Positions 1 to 11,976 of a DNA stretch of 64,000 nt are shown one piece after another. Each line of letters begins with the position of its first letter. The stretch's first letter is position 1. Origin of the DNA: Strongyloides papillosus (lineage: Eukaryota > Nematoda > Chromadorea > Rhabditida > Strongyloididae). The position numbers and the translations under genes are program-made. Under the pieces are notes generated by a model. It was not told where the DNA came from. It ran no database searches and worked only from the letters and a program-made list of their open reading frames with translations. The DNA lies in the NCBI GenBank assembly GCA_005656395.1, contig SRSI01000069.1:372001-436000 (forward strand), given 5' to 3'.

Positions 1-3000
1 ACTAGTCATTATATTTTTGTGATGCAACTAAGGGAAGGTACAATTTTTAAAGAAAATTAAATATTAATTTGAGAGACTTAAAAATATCAAATTTAGTAAG
101 AGAAAAGATTCATTTTTGATTTATTAATTCAGCTATTTACATAGTATAAACATCTGTCATTATAAAGTTTATAGGCAATTAATATTTTACCATGAAAGTG
201 TATGAAAAAAAATTTGATTTTTATATTATCACTTCATCTCTTATAAAAGTAGCGTCGTCTTTGGTATATAAATACTATTGAAAGCTAGAAAAAAATCTTT
301 ACATATTAGATAACAATTGTACGATATTTCTAACAATATTACACACATTTACAATGAAAGCATTTTTACCTCTAACAAACTGTAATTAACATATAAATTG
401 AACAAAACAATTATTACAATTATAATTTAATTTAGAAAACAGATATTTAAATTACAGAGAGGGCACTACTTTTATATCAAGCAAAATGATGATATAAGAT
501 TCAGAATTCATTTCCATGCTTTTTCGTGAGGTAAATTTGAATATGATCATAAAGTATATTGAATTTCTCAAAAATTTGAATTTTTAATTCGGTTATTTAT
601 GTAAAGTAAATATATAAGATTGCATAGTATATATAATTATTAATTTGCTTTTATTTAATAAAGTATTTACTTATTTAAGTTATTTAAACTTTCAAATTTG
701 CTTAACAATAAAACAATAGATTAAAAAATATATATTAGGAAATAAGCATTATGGTTTTTTTTATAAAAAGTCATTTTTAATGTACTAATTTTGTGCCTTT
801 ATATACATTTTTAAATATGAATTTAAAAAATACCAAAAACTTTAATTAAAAATCGTTACAAAATATTTGAAAAAATTTAATAATTATTCACTTAAAATCC
901 ATAACTTTTCTTTTTCAATAAAATGAAGAAAAACTCTGATTTACTTTACTAAAAGTATATTTTATAAAGATACATAAAATATTTTATTAATAATGAAAGT
1001 ACAAACTGTTTTGTTTTATAGACATTTAATTAAAGTAAATTTTGAAATTTGCAACTATGATCAGTTTTCACATTAGTATAATGTTATTTTAGGCCAAACA
1101 TTTGTAATGTTTTTGATTATAGCAACAGATCAATAGAAACATATTTAAATTACCGAAATATGATTTTTTTTTGAATTTTTCTACAAGAAATGTAAATAAT
1201 GGTGAAAATATGAGCAAATTTTTTTTAATATGATAATGATCATCAGTGATCTACACATTATAAAGATATATTAAAATTTTTTAATTGTTTTTTATCACTG
1301 ATAGTGTTTTTCCAAGCAAATTTACCAGCGATTATTTCAATCATCAATCATGTAGCAAGAGCTTTTTTATCATTGAAACAGACGAAGGCATTATTATTTT
1401 TTAAATGATAATTTGTAAAAACAATCGTTTAAAACACGGTATCTGATTAGTGATACGATCATCTTAAACAATAGTTGATGGTAAGAAAGGTGATGTTTAT
1501 TGTGACAGACACTAATGTAAAAGTTATTCTAACTTTGAAATTTTTGAATAAAGATTTTAAAAAAAAGTTATCGGTAATTTTTAAATAAAGTTTAGTTTTT
1601 ACTTAAAAGTTTATACAACAGATTTATAAATGCATGTCTATGTTTGATTTTTAAAGATGTCATTCTTTTAGTTTTAAAGAAAAATTACAATTGATCATGG
1701 TGAAAATATTATTAAAATTGAAAAAGAAAAAAGTTTGTTTTTTTATGAAAAAACTAGCTTAAAAAATTTTTGTATATTTTTAAGATGTAAGGATAAAAAC
1801 TTACAAATAGATGAAAAAAAAGAAATTTAATAAGTTTTTTAGAATATCTAAAAGTACATTTTTTTGCAGAACAAAACTTCCGATTTTAGAGCTATTTTAA
1901 GATGTTTTTTATAAATAGACGACCATAGTAATATTGATGTAAAGATAGAACTAGTTAATCCATCAATCAAATTAAAAGAATATTTAATGCTGTGTGTAAA
2001 ATAATTAATTTATCAAAATTATAATGGATTGTGAAAAAAAATTTAACTCTTCTCAAATAATTAATATAGTCAGTTTTTATAGTTTAACTTTACTTAATTT
2101 TCTATATCCATACAAAAAACCTTAAATATCACTTTTATTTCTATTTTTACTTATTATACAAGAAGAAAATATAAAATGTGATGTTAAAGTTAGAAAATAA
2201 AATACTTTTTTCCGGATAAGTTTCTAATAACATTAAGTCGTTTATTTTGTTAATTTCTTAAACAATATATTTAAATTAATTTGAACATTGTTACATTAGA
2301 AATTTATGTTTCTGATTAAAAAGCTTTCTAAAAATGAACAAAAATTTGTAAAATTGGGCATCTTTTCGTACAATAAATTATAAATATATTAAAATTCGAT
2401 GTAAACATTATGAATTTGGTAAATATTTTACTTTATAATTTGTATCTTTTTAAAGTTAAATATATCAATAATATATCAAATAATTTCTTTATTATACCAA
2501 TATGCAAATAGTGGTACTTTCCATTATATCTTCTAAAATATAACATGTTAAAATCGTCTAATGTAATTCTTTTTGATAGTGTCAATCAATTCAATGTATT
2601 GTTGTTGTTGAGTTGATAAGAAGCGAAAAAAAATTTCATATTTTATCAGTAAAAAACAGAATATTATTGAAACTAAAATTGAAACATCTGTTCAACATCA
2701 TAATCAAAATATAAAATAGTATTTGTAACTACAATTGACAAATTTACTTCTAATATAATGCTTCAACTTTTTGAAACCAGTTTCAATTACTTTAGATAAA
2801 CAACTACATTGAATTCCATCAGATTGACGAATAATTACAATTTTAAAAAATTGTGAATAAATGAACACTTTATGAATTATTCACATAATAATGAAAATTA
2901 AAAAAAAAAATTTTATTTTATCTACTATTGACTAATGTTAATAACAGCTATTGTTATTTTTTGCTGGATTATTAAAAATATATTTTAAAAAGTGAATTTT

Positions 3001-3040
3001 ATATATTAATAATGACCAAATAAAATTAATAGTTACAAAA
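1..3040. other. AT-rich intergenic DNA
   Basis: Very AT-rich sequence, dense in stops in all frames and with many A and T runs. I see no gene, tRNA or clear repeat. The short ATCAGTGAT / ATCACTGAT inverted pair near 1230-1310 is too small to call an element. Confidence 0.6.
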
Positions 3041-5280
3041 TTAAAAACGCGGTGCATTTCTGAAAAAAACGCATAAGCTTAACAAAATGTTAAGAATTCT
3101 TCAAGCAATTTTAACCGATAACGCTCTGTAAAAGGTTTTAAACATCTGTAATTCGCTGGCAAAAGTTATATCTACAATTATCGGACTCTTATCACAGAAA
3201 GAGAAGAAATCTTCGAACTTCATTATACGTCTCTGGAAGCAGTTGTTGACATTTTTAGAACTAATCCTGTATTCTTCTCAGTAAATATAATAACTGAGCA
3301 CTTCGGAAATATAGTCGAATATCTTCAAGGGAATATGTTCACGTTAGTGAGGACGATAGAAGAAAATCAACTACCTTTCATCTACACTTGTTTTACCAAA
3401 TAATAACGAAATCATTACCTACTAACGTTACTACCACTATCAATACTATACAAAAAATGTCATGAAAAAAGATCCCAGGCTATAAAAGTTCCACAGAACT
3501 TCTTATTTCTAACTTTCTTTAATGATAAAAGTGAGCATTAACTTTTGATGGTGTTAATGGCTTGGCACTAAATATCTTATCTTTAAATTGAAAAGGGAGC
3601 AAGCTGTTTAATCATTCAATGATCAACTTTACAGTGAGCAGAAAAACTCATAAGAGAATTTAACCTACGCAATGAAATAACAATTCACAGAAGCAATGTT
3701 GGTCACAAATTGAAGAAACGCTCTTACAAATTTTTCAATTTGTACAAAATAGATTACTTCATCAAGATGCTCAAACATTCTACTCTCATTTCAAAACAAT
3801 GTAACTATTAAAACAGACGTTGAAGTACTTGAACATCTTAAACTACTATGTTCCCAAAATGACGCATTCTAGAAAACGCTAGAAGATTCCAACAAATTTT
3901 CCACATTTTTAGATGGAATCACTTAGACTCAGTTACCAATAGCTTAAAATAAGAAAAGAATAAACTTTTTAAAGTTACTAAAAAGGATCCAAGGTCAGTG
4001 TACTGTTCACCCACACTAAACATTCAAATACTGAAAATATGCTTTAATGCTACCATAAGAAAAAAGGAAACCCACATCGATGAAAAAGTAGGTAAGCTCA
4101 TCTTCTCGACTATCTGGAAAGAAAAATCATTGACATATATCAAAACTAATATTCATTGAAAACATGATTGTTCTAGAATCAATCTACAGTGAAACTAATT
4201 CTATTATTTTATTACAATATCGTACAATTCACTTGGCTTTTTTCGGATCTGAAAACAAACGAAAAATCTTACGTACTGGAAAACACAGATAAATTGGTGA
4301 AGTTCTAAAGTATGTAACTAGAAAAATTGCTTTTTCTAAAGACTTTAAGCATTTCATATTGATGTGTACATCAATATTACTGACTTTGATATAATAGCAT
4401 TAACTTAGAGATTCTGGTTCTTTCCAAACTTAGAATTACTATAAAAACTCACTCGTACAATATTAAAACTAAAGAGAAACTTCAATTAAATTCTATTTTC
4501 ACTCTGGAAAATCGATCATGAATAACCATGAAAATGAATACAATTGACAATTAAAATTATATTATCCGTATATTTGAGCAAAACACTAATTTTATGTTAA
4601 AAAATGAATTACCATTTGTGAACAAGAAGAGTTTTTTTGTGGACAACATTAATCTCAATTTTTTCATATTCTTTTTACGTCGAAGAAAGAAGATATAGAA
4701 TAATTTAACGTCAATACCAAATAAAACTCAACTGAAATCATTCCAAAGTACTTCTCTCAAAAATGTGATGAGAATAGAAGAACCAGACAAACTACTAACA
4801 TTAAAATGAAAAAATTTATTAACTATCATCGATTGTCGTTCCATCAATTTTCCGTATGCAAAGTATTCTATTTAAAGCCTAACCTATGCTTTCTATCTTT
4901 TTAGGATTCAAGGAGTTGACATGGTCTGAAAAATTAGACTTTCATAAAGAATACTATTAGTTACATTTACCGTCCGAAGATTATAACCGATAAGAATTCT
5001 GCTTCAACCTACATAAATATTTGTTCCAAATACTGATAATTGGAGCAAGAAACAATCAATAATATTCCAAAGACAACTTGAATTACTAAGGAGCAGATAA
5101 TGACCAACCACAAGTTTCGAACACTGATATACTCCAGGATGAACTCATAATTCTTACAAATTATAACCTTCTAGCTAAAAAACATATAATAAATGCTATC
5201 ATCAAAGTATTGATTGAAAGATGCGCCCATTTCGTACATGCTCACAGAATTTCACAATATAAAAATCATTTTTTCATTAA
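3041..5280 (+). mobile_element. Decayed coding repeat, possible LTR retroelement relic
   Basis: Base composition changes sharply here: GC is clearly higher than on both sides and the plus strand shows codon-like segments broken by stops and frameshifts. The longest open piece runs from about 3151 to the TAA at about 3403. Other open pieces lie near 3640-3800 and 4160-4290. No intact domain could be recognised. The length, the strand bias of the open segments and the decay suggest an old retroelement polyprotein, perhaps BEL/Pao-like, but this is inference. A dead multi-exon host gene is the alternative. No terminal repeats were found. Confidence 0.35.
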
Positions 5281-6312
5281 ATATTATTATTCACTACTTA
5301 TATTTTTTCAAAGTGTTGTTATTGTAAATATTACTTTTTTATCCGTATCTTGATTTGTTTGCAGTTTAAATATAAAAAATGTCATTTTTTAAGGACATTT
5401 TCAAGTATTTTCTGATGAAACATTAAAAACAGTAAATATCACTCTTCTAATAAGTGTGTAGAAAATTAAATCACTCAACTTCTAAAAACCTCACAAAAAT
5501 TATATTCACGATTGCAAGCATTTAACAATTTTCGTATACCAATAAAAACCCATCAACCTATACCAAAATCATTTTCCGAAATGGCATCACATAAACTGAA
5601 ACTCTTGACTAGTCAGATAAACCAAAAAATTCATTTCTATCAATAGCTAACAAAATATTTAATCAACTTTTACTGTCTTATTTAGATTGATAGAATTATA
5701 ATAGTCGTATTTTTCTTTCAAACTTTTTTTGTTAAAAAACTTAGTAAATATATTTATTTTAAGACATTGTTTGTGTGAAAATATAGAATCAACTAATATA
5801 ATAATATTTCGTTTATAAACTAATTTTAACACGACGTTTCGATAGAATCAAGCTCATTCACGAAAGCGTTATCGTAGCACTAAATATATGTCATATTTTT
5901 TCACGAACTCAAACATACCCAAAAAGTGAGTGAAGCACATAGAAATAACTTGAAAATATATGGCAAGTAAACCACTTTTGAAAGTAGTGTAGTCAAGAGA
6001 TTTGAAAAATATTGTAGTAGCAATTTGAATCTTGAAATTCTAGCCAGTGTTATGGTCGATTTATATTGAAATGACAAGTTAAAAATTTTATCACCTAGTA
6101 AAATTGTTAAAAATAAGAAATTTTGGTTAGAAATTTTAAAAATAAATCTAAAAATTCAAAATAGCTGTTATTTAATTAGTATTTAAAAAAAAATTTAAAC
6201 TATTTCATAAAAGAGCTAGACACAGTATTTTCAAAGATGGTATTTAAAGAATGAACAAATCATAATATGAAACTTCGCTTCATCTCTCATATTCATCTGA
6301 CATATATCTAGT
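5281..6312. other. AT-rich intergenic DNA
   Basis: No coding signal on either strand. The stretch ends where similarity to the region after 22993 begins. Confidence 0.5.
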
Positions 6313-6639
6313 TTAACACCATTTAATGAAAGGTAAATTCTTAAAAGATTACGTGTCATTCGAACATATCTTCAAATAACTCACCAAATAAAAATATGGA
6401 AATCATTTAAAAAGCGAGAGACCTAAAATTGCGTTTTGTTTGTAAAAGTAGATTAGATAGAAATAATATTTTTTGGAGTCATAAAGTTTATTTCAACTCG
6501 AGAAAATAATAGTTTAATGTAATTTTTTCTATATCAGCTATTATTTTTCTCAACCTAATAGTTAACCTTAAACTACCACTAGTGATAAAAGTAAATGTAT
6601 CACAGACAGATATAAGAACCTTATTATTTCAAAAGGTTG

Positions 6640-6960
6640 AAGACAATTCTCTAAAAATACTGATATACTACAGTAGTCCAATTTCAAAACAGATGGAATC
6701 CTTCTTTGACATATCTAGAACTACTATCTATTTAAAAATCATCACAATTTCTTAGACTAATAATCTATCTTTAATCTATAATATTAGAATCTGAATATAG
6801 ATGACTACAAAACTTAATTGAAATTAATTGACAAGAACACTACATTGGCTTAATTGAACCTATACACATTCTACTAGTACAAATATCCTACGTAAACAGA
6901 AGTTCTAATGTTTCTGCTGATCTGCTGACTTGGTGTTTCGAAAAAATAGTTAAAACAATA
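6640..6960 (+). mobile_element. LTR-retroelement RNase H relic, copy A
   Basis: Corresponds position by position to 23330-23650, where RNase H hallmarks of Ty3/gypsy-type polyproteins can still be read. Here the DHQSL motif is lost and several stops and frameshifts interrupt the frame. It is a dead fragment, and its presence in both duplicates means the insertion preceded the duplication. Confidence 0.55.
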
Positions 6961-8019
6961 AAAAATTTTCTAAAAATGTTTAAAGTTTACAAAAAGAAAC
7001 TACAGATTCGGATAAAAAATATTTGCACTTCAAAAATCATTTTTGTTTCATTTATTTAGTGTAGTTGTTTAAAAATATGGTTTTTTGTTTATGTCAACAA
7101 TATAACCGTACTGATTTTTTAATATATTCTTTTATCTCACAATTTGCACGTAAAACAAATAATCGATCACGGAGCAAAACATTGGAAAATTATATTGGTG
7201 AGTATTTTTTTTATTGTAAATTGCTCAAATTGATCAGTAATAAAATTTGATTAGATATTACTCTACTCAAAATTATGTTCATCTTTAAATGGTCATGTTT
7301 GATCATAATTAAAAAGTAAATTAAATTATTACTAGTAACTTATAATAGTACATTAAAATAATCACAATTTTGATAATTGTTTATGCACAAAATGGCACTT
7401 TTAAACATGTAATGCCGAACAAAATGTGCATCTTAACTTCGAAAAAATAAAATCGTTTTTATACAAAATTTGACAATATTTGTGATAAACTTTACAAAGT
7501 TTTATTAATATTAAATTAAACATAAACAATTTTCAAGACATACTCTATTTGCTTTAAAAATCAATCTTCGATTTTAAGAATAAACGGAATAAAGACTACA
7601 TATAAACTACTTGACAACAACTACAAGTCTTACTAATTAGATCTGTCTTATGCCCTATTTTTTTAAATCACTTTTTTATAAAAAATGATAATATTCATCA
7701 CACATTCTGATTATTCCTTCTATGTTTATAAATTTATTATTTTGCTTATATTAAGAATTATGGCAAAGTAACCTAAACTATTGTTTTAATAAGCAATTGT
7801 TTTATATGTATCGTACTTGATTGTTTTCCCACTTTTTTAGTGCGTGTTGACATCAGACAAAAGTTTATAAATTTACTGATCTACTAGAAATTTGATTCTA
7901 TAAAGTTAAAATTTTTATAATCTGTAGTAAAAATAATATTAGTATATAATTGTATTTACTATTCTTTGATTCTCAATAGTATGGGTTTAAATATTTATTT
8001 CCAATATTTTTATATAATA

Positions 8020-8043
8020 ATTTTCAGTATTTAAGAGAATTTT
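8020..8043 (+). promoter_or_regulatory. Shared leader box AGTATTTAAGAGAATTTTAT
   Basis: TTTTCAG directly followed by TATTTAAGAGAATTTTAT, ending a few bases before the first ATG. The same box precedes the related genes starting at 24723, 28802 (minus) and 30824 (minus). TTTTCAG resembles a nematode splice or trans-splice acceptor; the conserved TATTTAAG may instead be a core promoter element. Confidence 0.5.
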
Positions 8044-8049
8044 ATTTCT

Positions 8050-8539
8050 ATGATATCAAAATATTTCGAAAAAATGCTTTTAAAAACATTTACAGTATCT
8101 ACAATTATCTTAATATCTACAAGTTTAATATCTAAAACTTATGGAAATTTGGAAAGTAGAAACAATTACCACGTTAATGTTCATGGAAATGTTCAGTGGG
8201 ATGATTCAAATGTTAATGATGTCATTGCAGTACTGGAAAAAGAAGGTACAGAAGTATGTAGAAATACAGTTAAAGAAAGCCCCTCATCAATATATCTTAC
8301 TACATTTATAGATACAAAAAATGAAATAGGTAGATGAATATATATTAAAATAATTAATTTGTTTAGATGGTTTAACTGTAACGTTTAATTATAATTTAAG
8401 AGGTGAATCTAAAAAATTGAAAGTAACAGTTTCAGACAAATGTACGTATGATAGAAGTAATCCACAAACAGCTATTGTAGTTGGCGATATAAAATTCGAA
8501 AATATTCATTGTAATCTTGGAAATGTTTATCTAGGTTAA
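8050..8539 (+). CDS. Small secreted protein, family A member 1 (150 aa, 2 exons)
   Basis: Exons 8050-8329 and 8367-8539, with a 37-nt intron (GTAGAT...TTTAG) in phase 1. The predicted protein starts with a signal peptide (hydrophobic core about residues 12-30) and the mature part is about 120 residues. Three Cys are visible, and the end reads HCNLGNVYLG. Neighbour genes at 24723, 28338 and 30416 have the same structure, and the related C-terminal CNLGGFELK occurs in the 28338 gene. The beta-rich pattern and the ending resemble nematode transthyretin-like proteins, but the canonical TTL sequence is not evident, so this is only a fold suggestion. The Met at codon 9 (8074) may be the real start, since it is the Met conserved in the relatives. 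Probable role: secreted nematode effector or extracellular protein, function unknown. Confidence 0.7.
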
Positions 8540-9354
8540 AATTTAAAGAGTTAAATTGTCAGAAAAAGTTTCCTAGTAATGAAATATGAGTGTGTCAAGG
8601 GTTAGAAATTAGCATTGACGTCAGAAAAATCTAAATAATTAGTCATATAATTATTATTTTTTATGTTATTTATACATGTTTGTCTTGATTAATAAATAAT
8701 TTTTGTTTTTTATGAATATTAAAGAAAAGATATGATTAAGAATTTACATTTTACGCAAAAAAAGAGGTAAATCTGGTTAACTAGCAGGTTAAATTGCTGG
8801 TGTAACTAATTCTGTTAGAATTGATTCTTATATATTTTTAAATCCGTGTCATTGGTGTTTCATATCTAACATATTTTTTTAAATCAGTTTAACTTAAATT
8901 TTTCTTTTATGTAATTTAAATATTGCTAAAAATTAAACCTCAAATACTTACAAAACTTAGTTAAATTTTATAGATTCTCTAGGTTTTGATTTCTATATTT
9001 TTAGATTTATAACTGTTAAATATTTAGGTTAGTTGGTTAAATAATACATGCAATCTACTTACCCTGGTTCAATATTTCTAAAATAGTAAAAAACTGGCAC
9101 AATAATAGTACAATATATTTAAAGAAATTAAGTAATCAAAATTTTAAAGATTTGAAAAATTCTAAAATTATTTTATTAATAAATTGGTTAAAAAAGATAT
9201 TGCTAGTATTAAATTTCTAGTTTATATAAAATATTGATAATTCATAAAATTTTAATCAATTAAGAACTCCTGATTTATTTAAACTGTCAGTATACTTACA
9301 TACCGATTTGACCAACTGATTGATAGAATAACTTAGATTTTTTAATTAATTCAA
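8540..9354. other. Intergenic, no gene seen
   Basis: AT-rich spacer between the secreted-protein gene and the minus-strand helicase relic. Nothing recognisable. Confidence 0.5.
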
Positions 9355-11166
9355 CAATCACCAAAGCTCCTGGATTGTATGAAATAGCTTCAACTTTAAG
9401 TCCTTTGGGATAAAACAATTATTATTGCTTACGAACTTAAATTTTTTTAATAATTTTAATCTTTTTTCAAAAAGAAGAAAATTATCCACAGCTGAAGAAC
9501 TTTGAAAGTTTTTTAAAGGTTTTTCCAAAAATTCTTTTACTATATTCATGTCTTTTTTAATTAGCAATTCCGATGTTAATTGGTTATTCATTGAAATTTT
9601 AGTCCTTTGGCGCAGAACTTAACATCATATAGTCCTTCAACACCTTAAGATCTAAAAAACTAGTTGAAATAACTATAGCAAGTTCTTTGCTGTCATATTC
9701 TTTCCTTCCAGCGCGACCTACCATTTGTGTAAATTCAGCATACGTGAAATGGCGCCTTTTAATTCCATAAAATTTTTTGAATTAGTAAAAACATATGCAG
9801 ACACAGGGCAATTAAGTCCAACGGCAAGTGCTTCTGTTGAAAATATGATCTCTATATGGTTATATTCAAAACACTTTTCAATAAATTCTCTTATTGGTTT
9901 CAATGTTCCACTATGACGAACGGCTATTTCGTTGAAAAGCTGATTAGAAATTTAGACTAATAAAACCAAAAAAAGAATGTAAAGCACAATATAATTTATT
10001 AATAAAAACATGCTTATTTATAATCACAAAATAATCATAATAATATTTATTTATATTGAAATTTAACTTATTTAAAATTTTCGTTCAGAAGCATTGGCTT
10101 AAATTTTTTCTATTTGTATACATAAAACGCTTCTACCTTCGTATTTGTCGTAAAAAAAATCAAAAGATCTTTCTATATTTCTTTTTTCTTCCTCATTCAA
10201 AAATTTGTCTTTATCCATAACGAATAAAACGTACGAGTTGCATGACGCTCTTGATGAGCAATAGAATAATGCAGGCAAGATTTTTTTTTGATAAATCACC
10301 CAATATATTAGATAACAATTTTTACTAACTCCTCTCAACGAGATATCTTTTTCAACAGCACCAAGAGCTCTTTCATAGATTTCACCTTTTATTTCTTTTC
10401 ACAATTTGAATATAAAGCATATTCTAACGGAACCGGTCGACATTTTGTTTTAATAAGATGACGCAGTTTTTCTTTTATTTTGGAAATCCGCACAACTACT
10501 TGTTTAGAGTTCTCGATTGTAGCACTTAGCAGTAATAAATGTACACCTGGAGGAGGGTTTATTATAACTATCTCCCAAATATGACCTCTTTGAATGTCAC
10601 CCATAAAATGCGCTTTATCAATAATAATATGACTTATACTTTTTGAAAAATTGCTGCCAGTTACAAGACGAGAAGCTAAAATTTCTGTAACCATTATTAT
10701 GATTCTAGCATCTGCATTCTGTACGTTGTCACCTGTCATAATACCTACTTCCTAGAAAGAATTATGGTAGATAAATATAAAAAACTTACATTTTTCTTAA
10801 AGAATTCTTGAATTCAAAATACTTTTGGTTGACAAGGGACTTTAAAGGTCCAGTGTAAACTAATTTTTTTTGCTATCTAAGACTTTTTATAGCATACTTT
10901 GCTGCAAAAGTTTTTCCGGATTCTGTGTATGCTGCCAAAATTACATTTTCATTTTTATCCAAACATAGAAATCTATGTTTTTGAAAATCATCAATTTTAA
11001 ATTCGCAGACCTTCTATTTCGGTTCTTCATTGAATTCGAGAATGTAACGTATATTCCCATAAGTGATAACCTACAATTCATACTTTATAACAATATTTAT
11101 AAAACTTACTTTAAGGGAGAAATTTTACCCTCAGCAATAGTTCTTGTAACTTCCATATTTAAATTC
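9355..11166 (-). pseudogene. MTR4/SKI2-like RNA helicase pseudogene
   Basis: Reading the minus strand downward from about 11150, one meets in order a short first exon, an intron, a DDFQKHRFLCLDKNENV-like helicase start, a Walker A (TESGKT), a second intron with good splice sites near 10742-10790, TGDNVQNADA, motif II, LLLLSATIENS (motif III), RPVPLEYAL, PALFYCSSRASCNSY and NEEEKRNIE (very MTR4-like). IIFSTEALAVGLNCP (motif V) and VGRAGRKE (motif VI, in a shifted frame) follow. This order is that of the exosome cofactor MTR4/SKI2 family. It is dead: in-frame stops near 11020 and 10887, frameshifts around 9720 and 10090, motif II changed to DKAH (normally DExH), and no arch domain. The last readable coding piece ends at 9358. 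Intact MTR4 proteins are about 1000 residues, so less than half remains. Confidence 0.8.
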
Positions 11167-11976
11167 TGAAACAGAAAAAATTAGAAAAGAAAATATTAAT
11201 AATTAATATATCTACTACGCGGCACGAGAAAAATTTAAAAAAATAAAAATTAGAATTATATTCACGACATACCACTAGAAAGATTGAAAAAATACAATTT
11301 GAGACTATATTTTTTACGCAGCGCTAAAAAAATTTAAATAAAAATATAAATTACAATTTAATAATTACTAATCGCTGCATTGACAATGAATTCAAAAAAT
11401 TGGAAAATGAATGGTTTATAAAGAACCCAAGAACTATTGTTGGATCAGAAACACTCAACAAAGTAGTATAAAAGAGACAACATTAATTTGGGTATCGCTG
11501 TGCTGCGTTTTTTAATAAGATAACATTTTATGTTTTTTATGTTGTATTTTTAGTACTATAATATTAAATGGTTATATTACAAATAACACATCATTTTCTC
11601 AATAAAGTTTGAAATGTGCATTGTGTTAAAATTTTAAAGTATCAGTGTAATGTAATGAGAGTAACAAAAATCTTTGTACTCTTTCTAATATATCGCAGAC
11701 ACATTTTAGTATCACTTTAAAATACAGAGGCATCATACAAAAAACAATATATTAATTGACAAAAGCCTTCCTATTGTATACTTTTTATAACAAAGAAGAT
11801 ATTTCTCATACCACTAATTTCATTTTATTTCGAAACATATATTGATTCACCGTGCGGAAAAAATTCTTTTAATTACTGAAGATTTTATTCATTTTTTAAC
11901 ATTTACTTATTTTCAGCTTTTATTGCTTGGATATCATGGGAGTGAAAAATTCTAAACATACTCCCCACCAACAATT
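11167..11976. other. Intergenic between two helicase relics
   Basis: AT-rich, with two weakly similar short segments near 11218 and 11316 (ACGCGGC / ACGCAGC followed by AAAAATTTAAA). No gene seen. It separates divergent pseudogenes and could hold their old promoters. Confidence 0.4.

Larger units (their letters stand above)
6313..8560 (+). repeat. Segmental duplication, copy A
   Basis: This block aligns along its length, with small gaps, to 22993-25255. Shared landmarks in the same order are ACCATTTAATGAAAGG, a decayed RNase H region, GATCAGTAATAAAAT, the leader TTTTCAGTATTTAAG and a two-exon secreted-protein gene. The two copies differ at many positions, so the duplication is old. Copy A is the more decayed in the retroelement part. 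Confidence 0.8.

Noticed and set aside
1230..1310. ATCAGTGAT / ATCACTGAT inverted pair as a MITE
   Set aside because: Short, imperfect, no target duplication.
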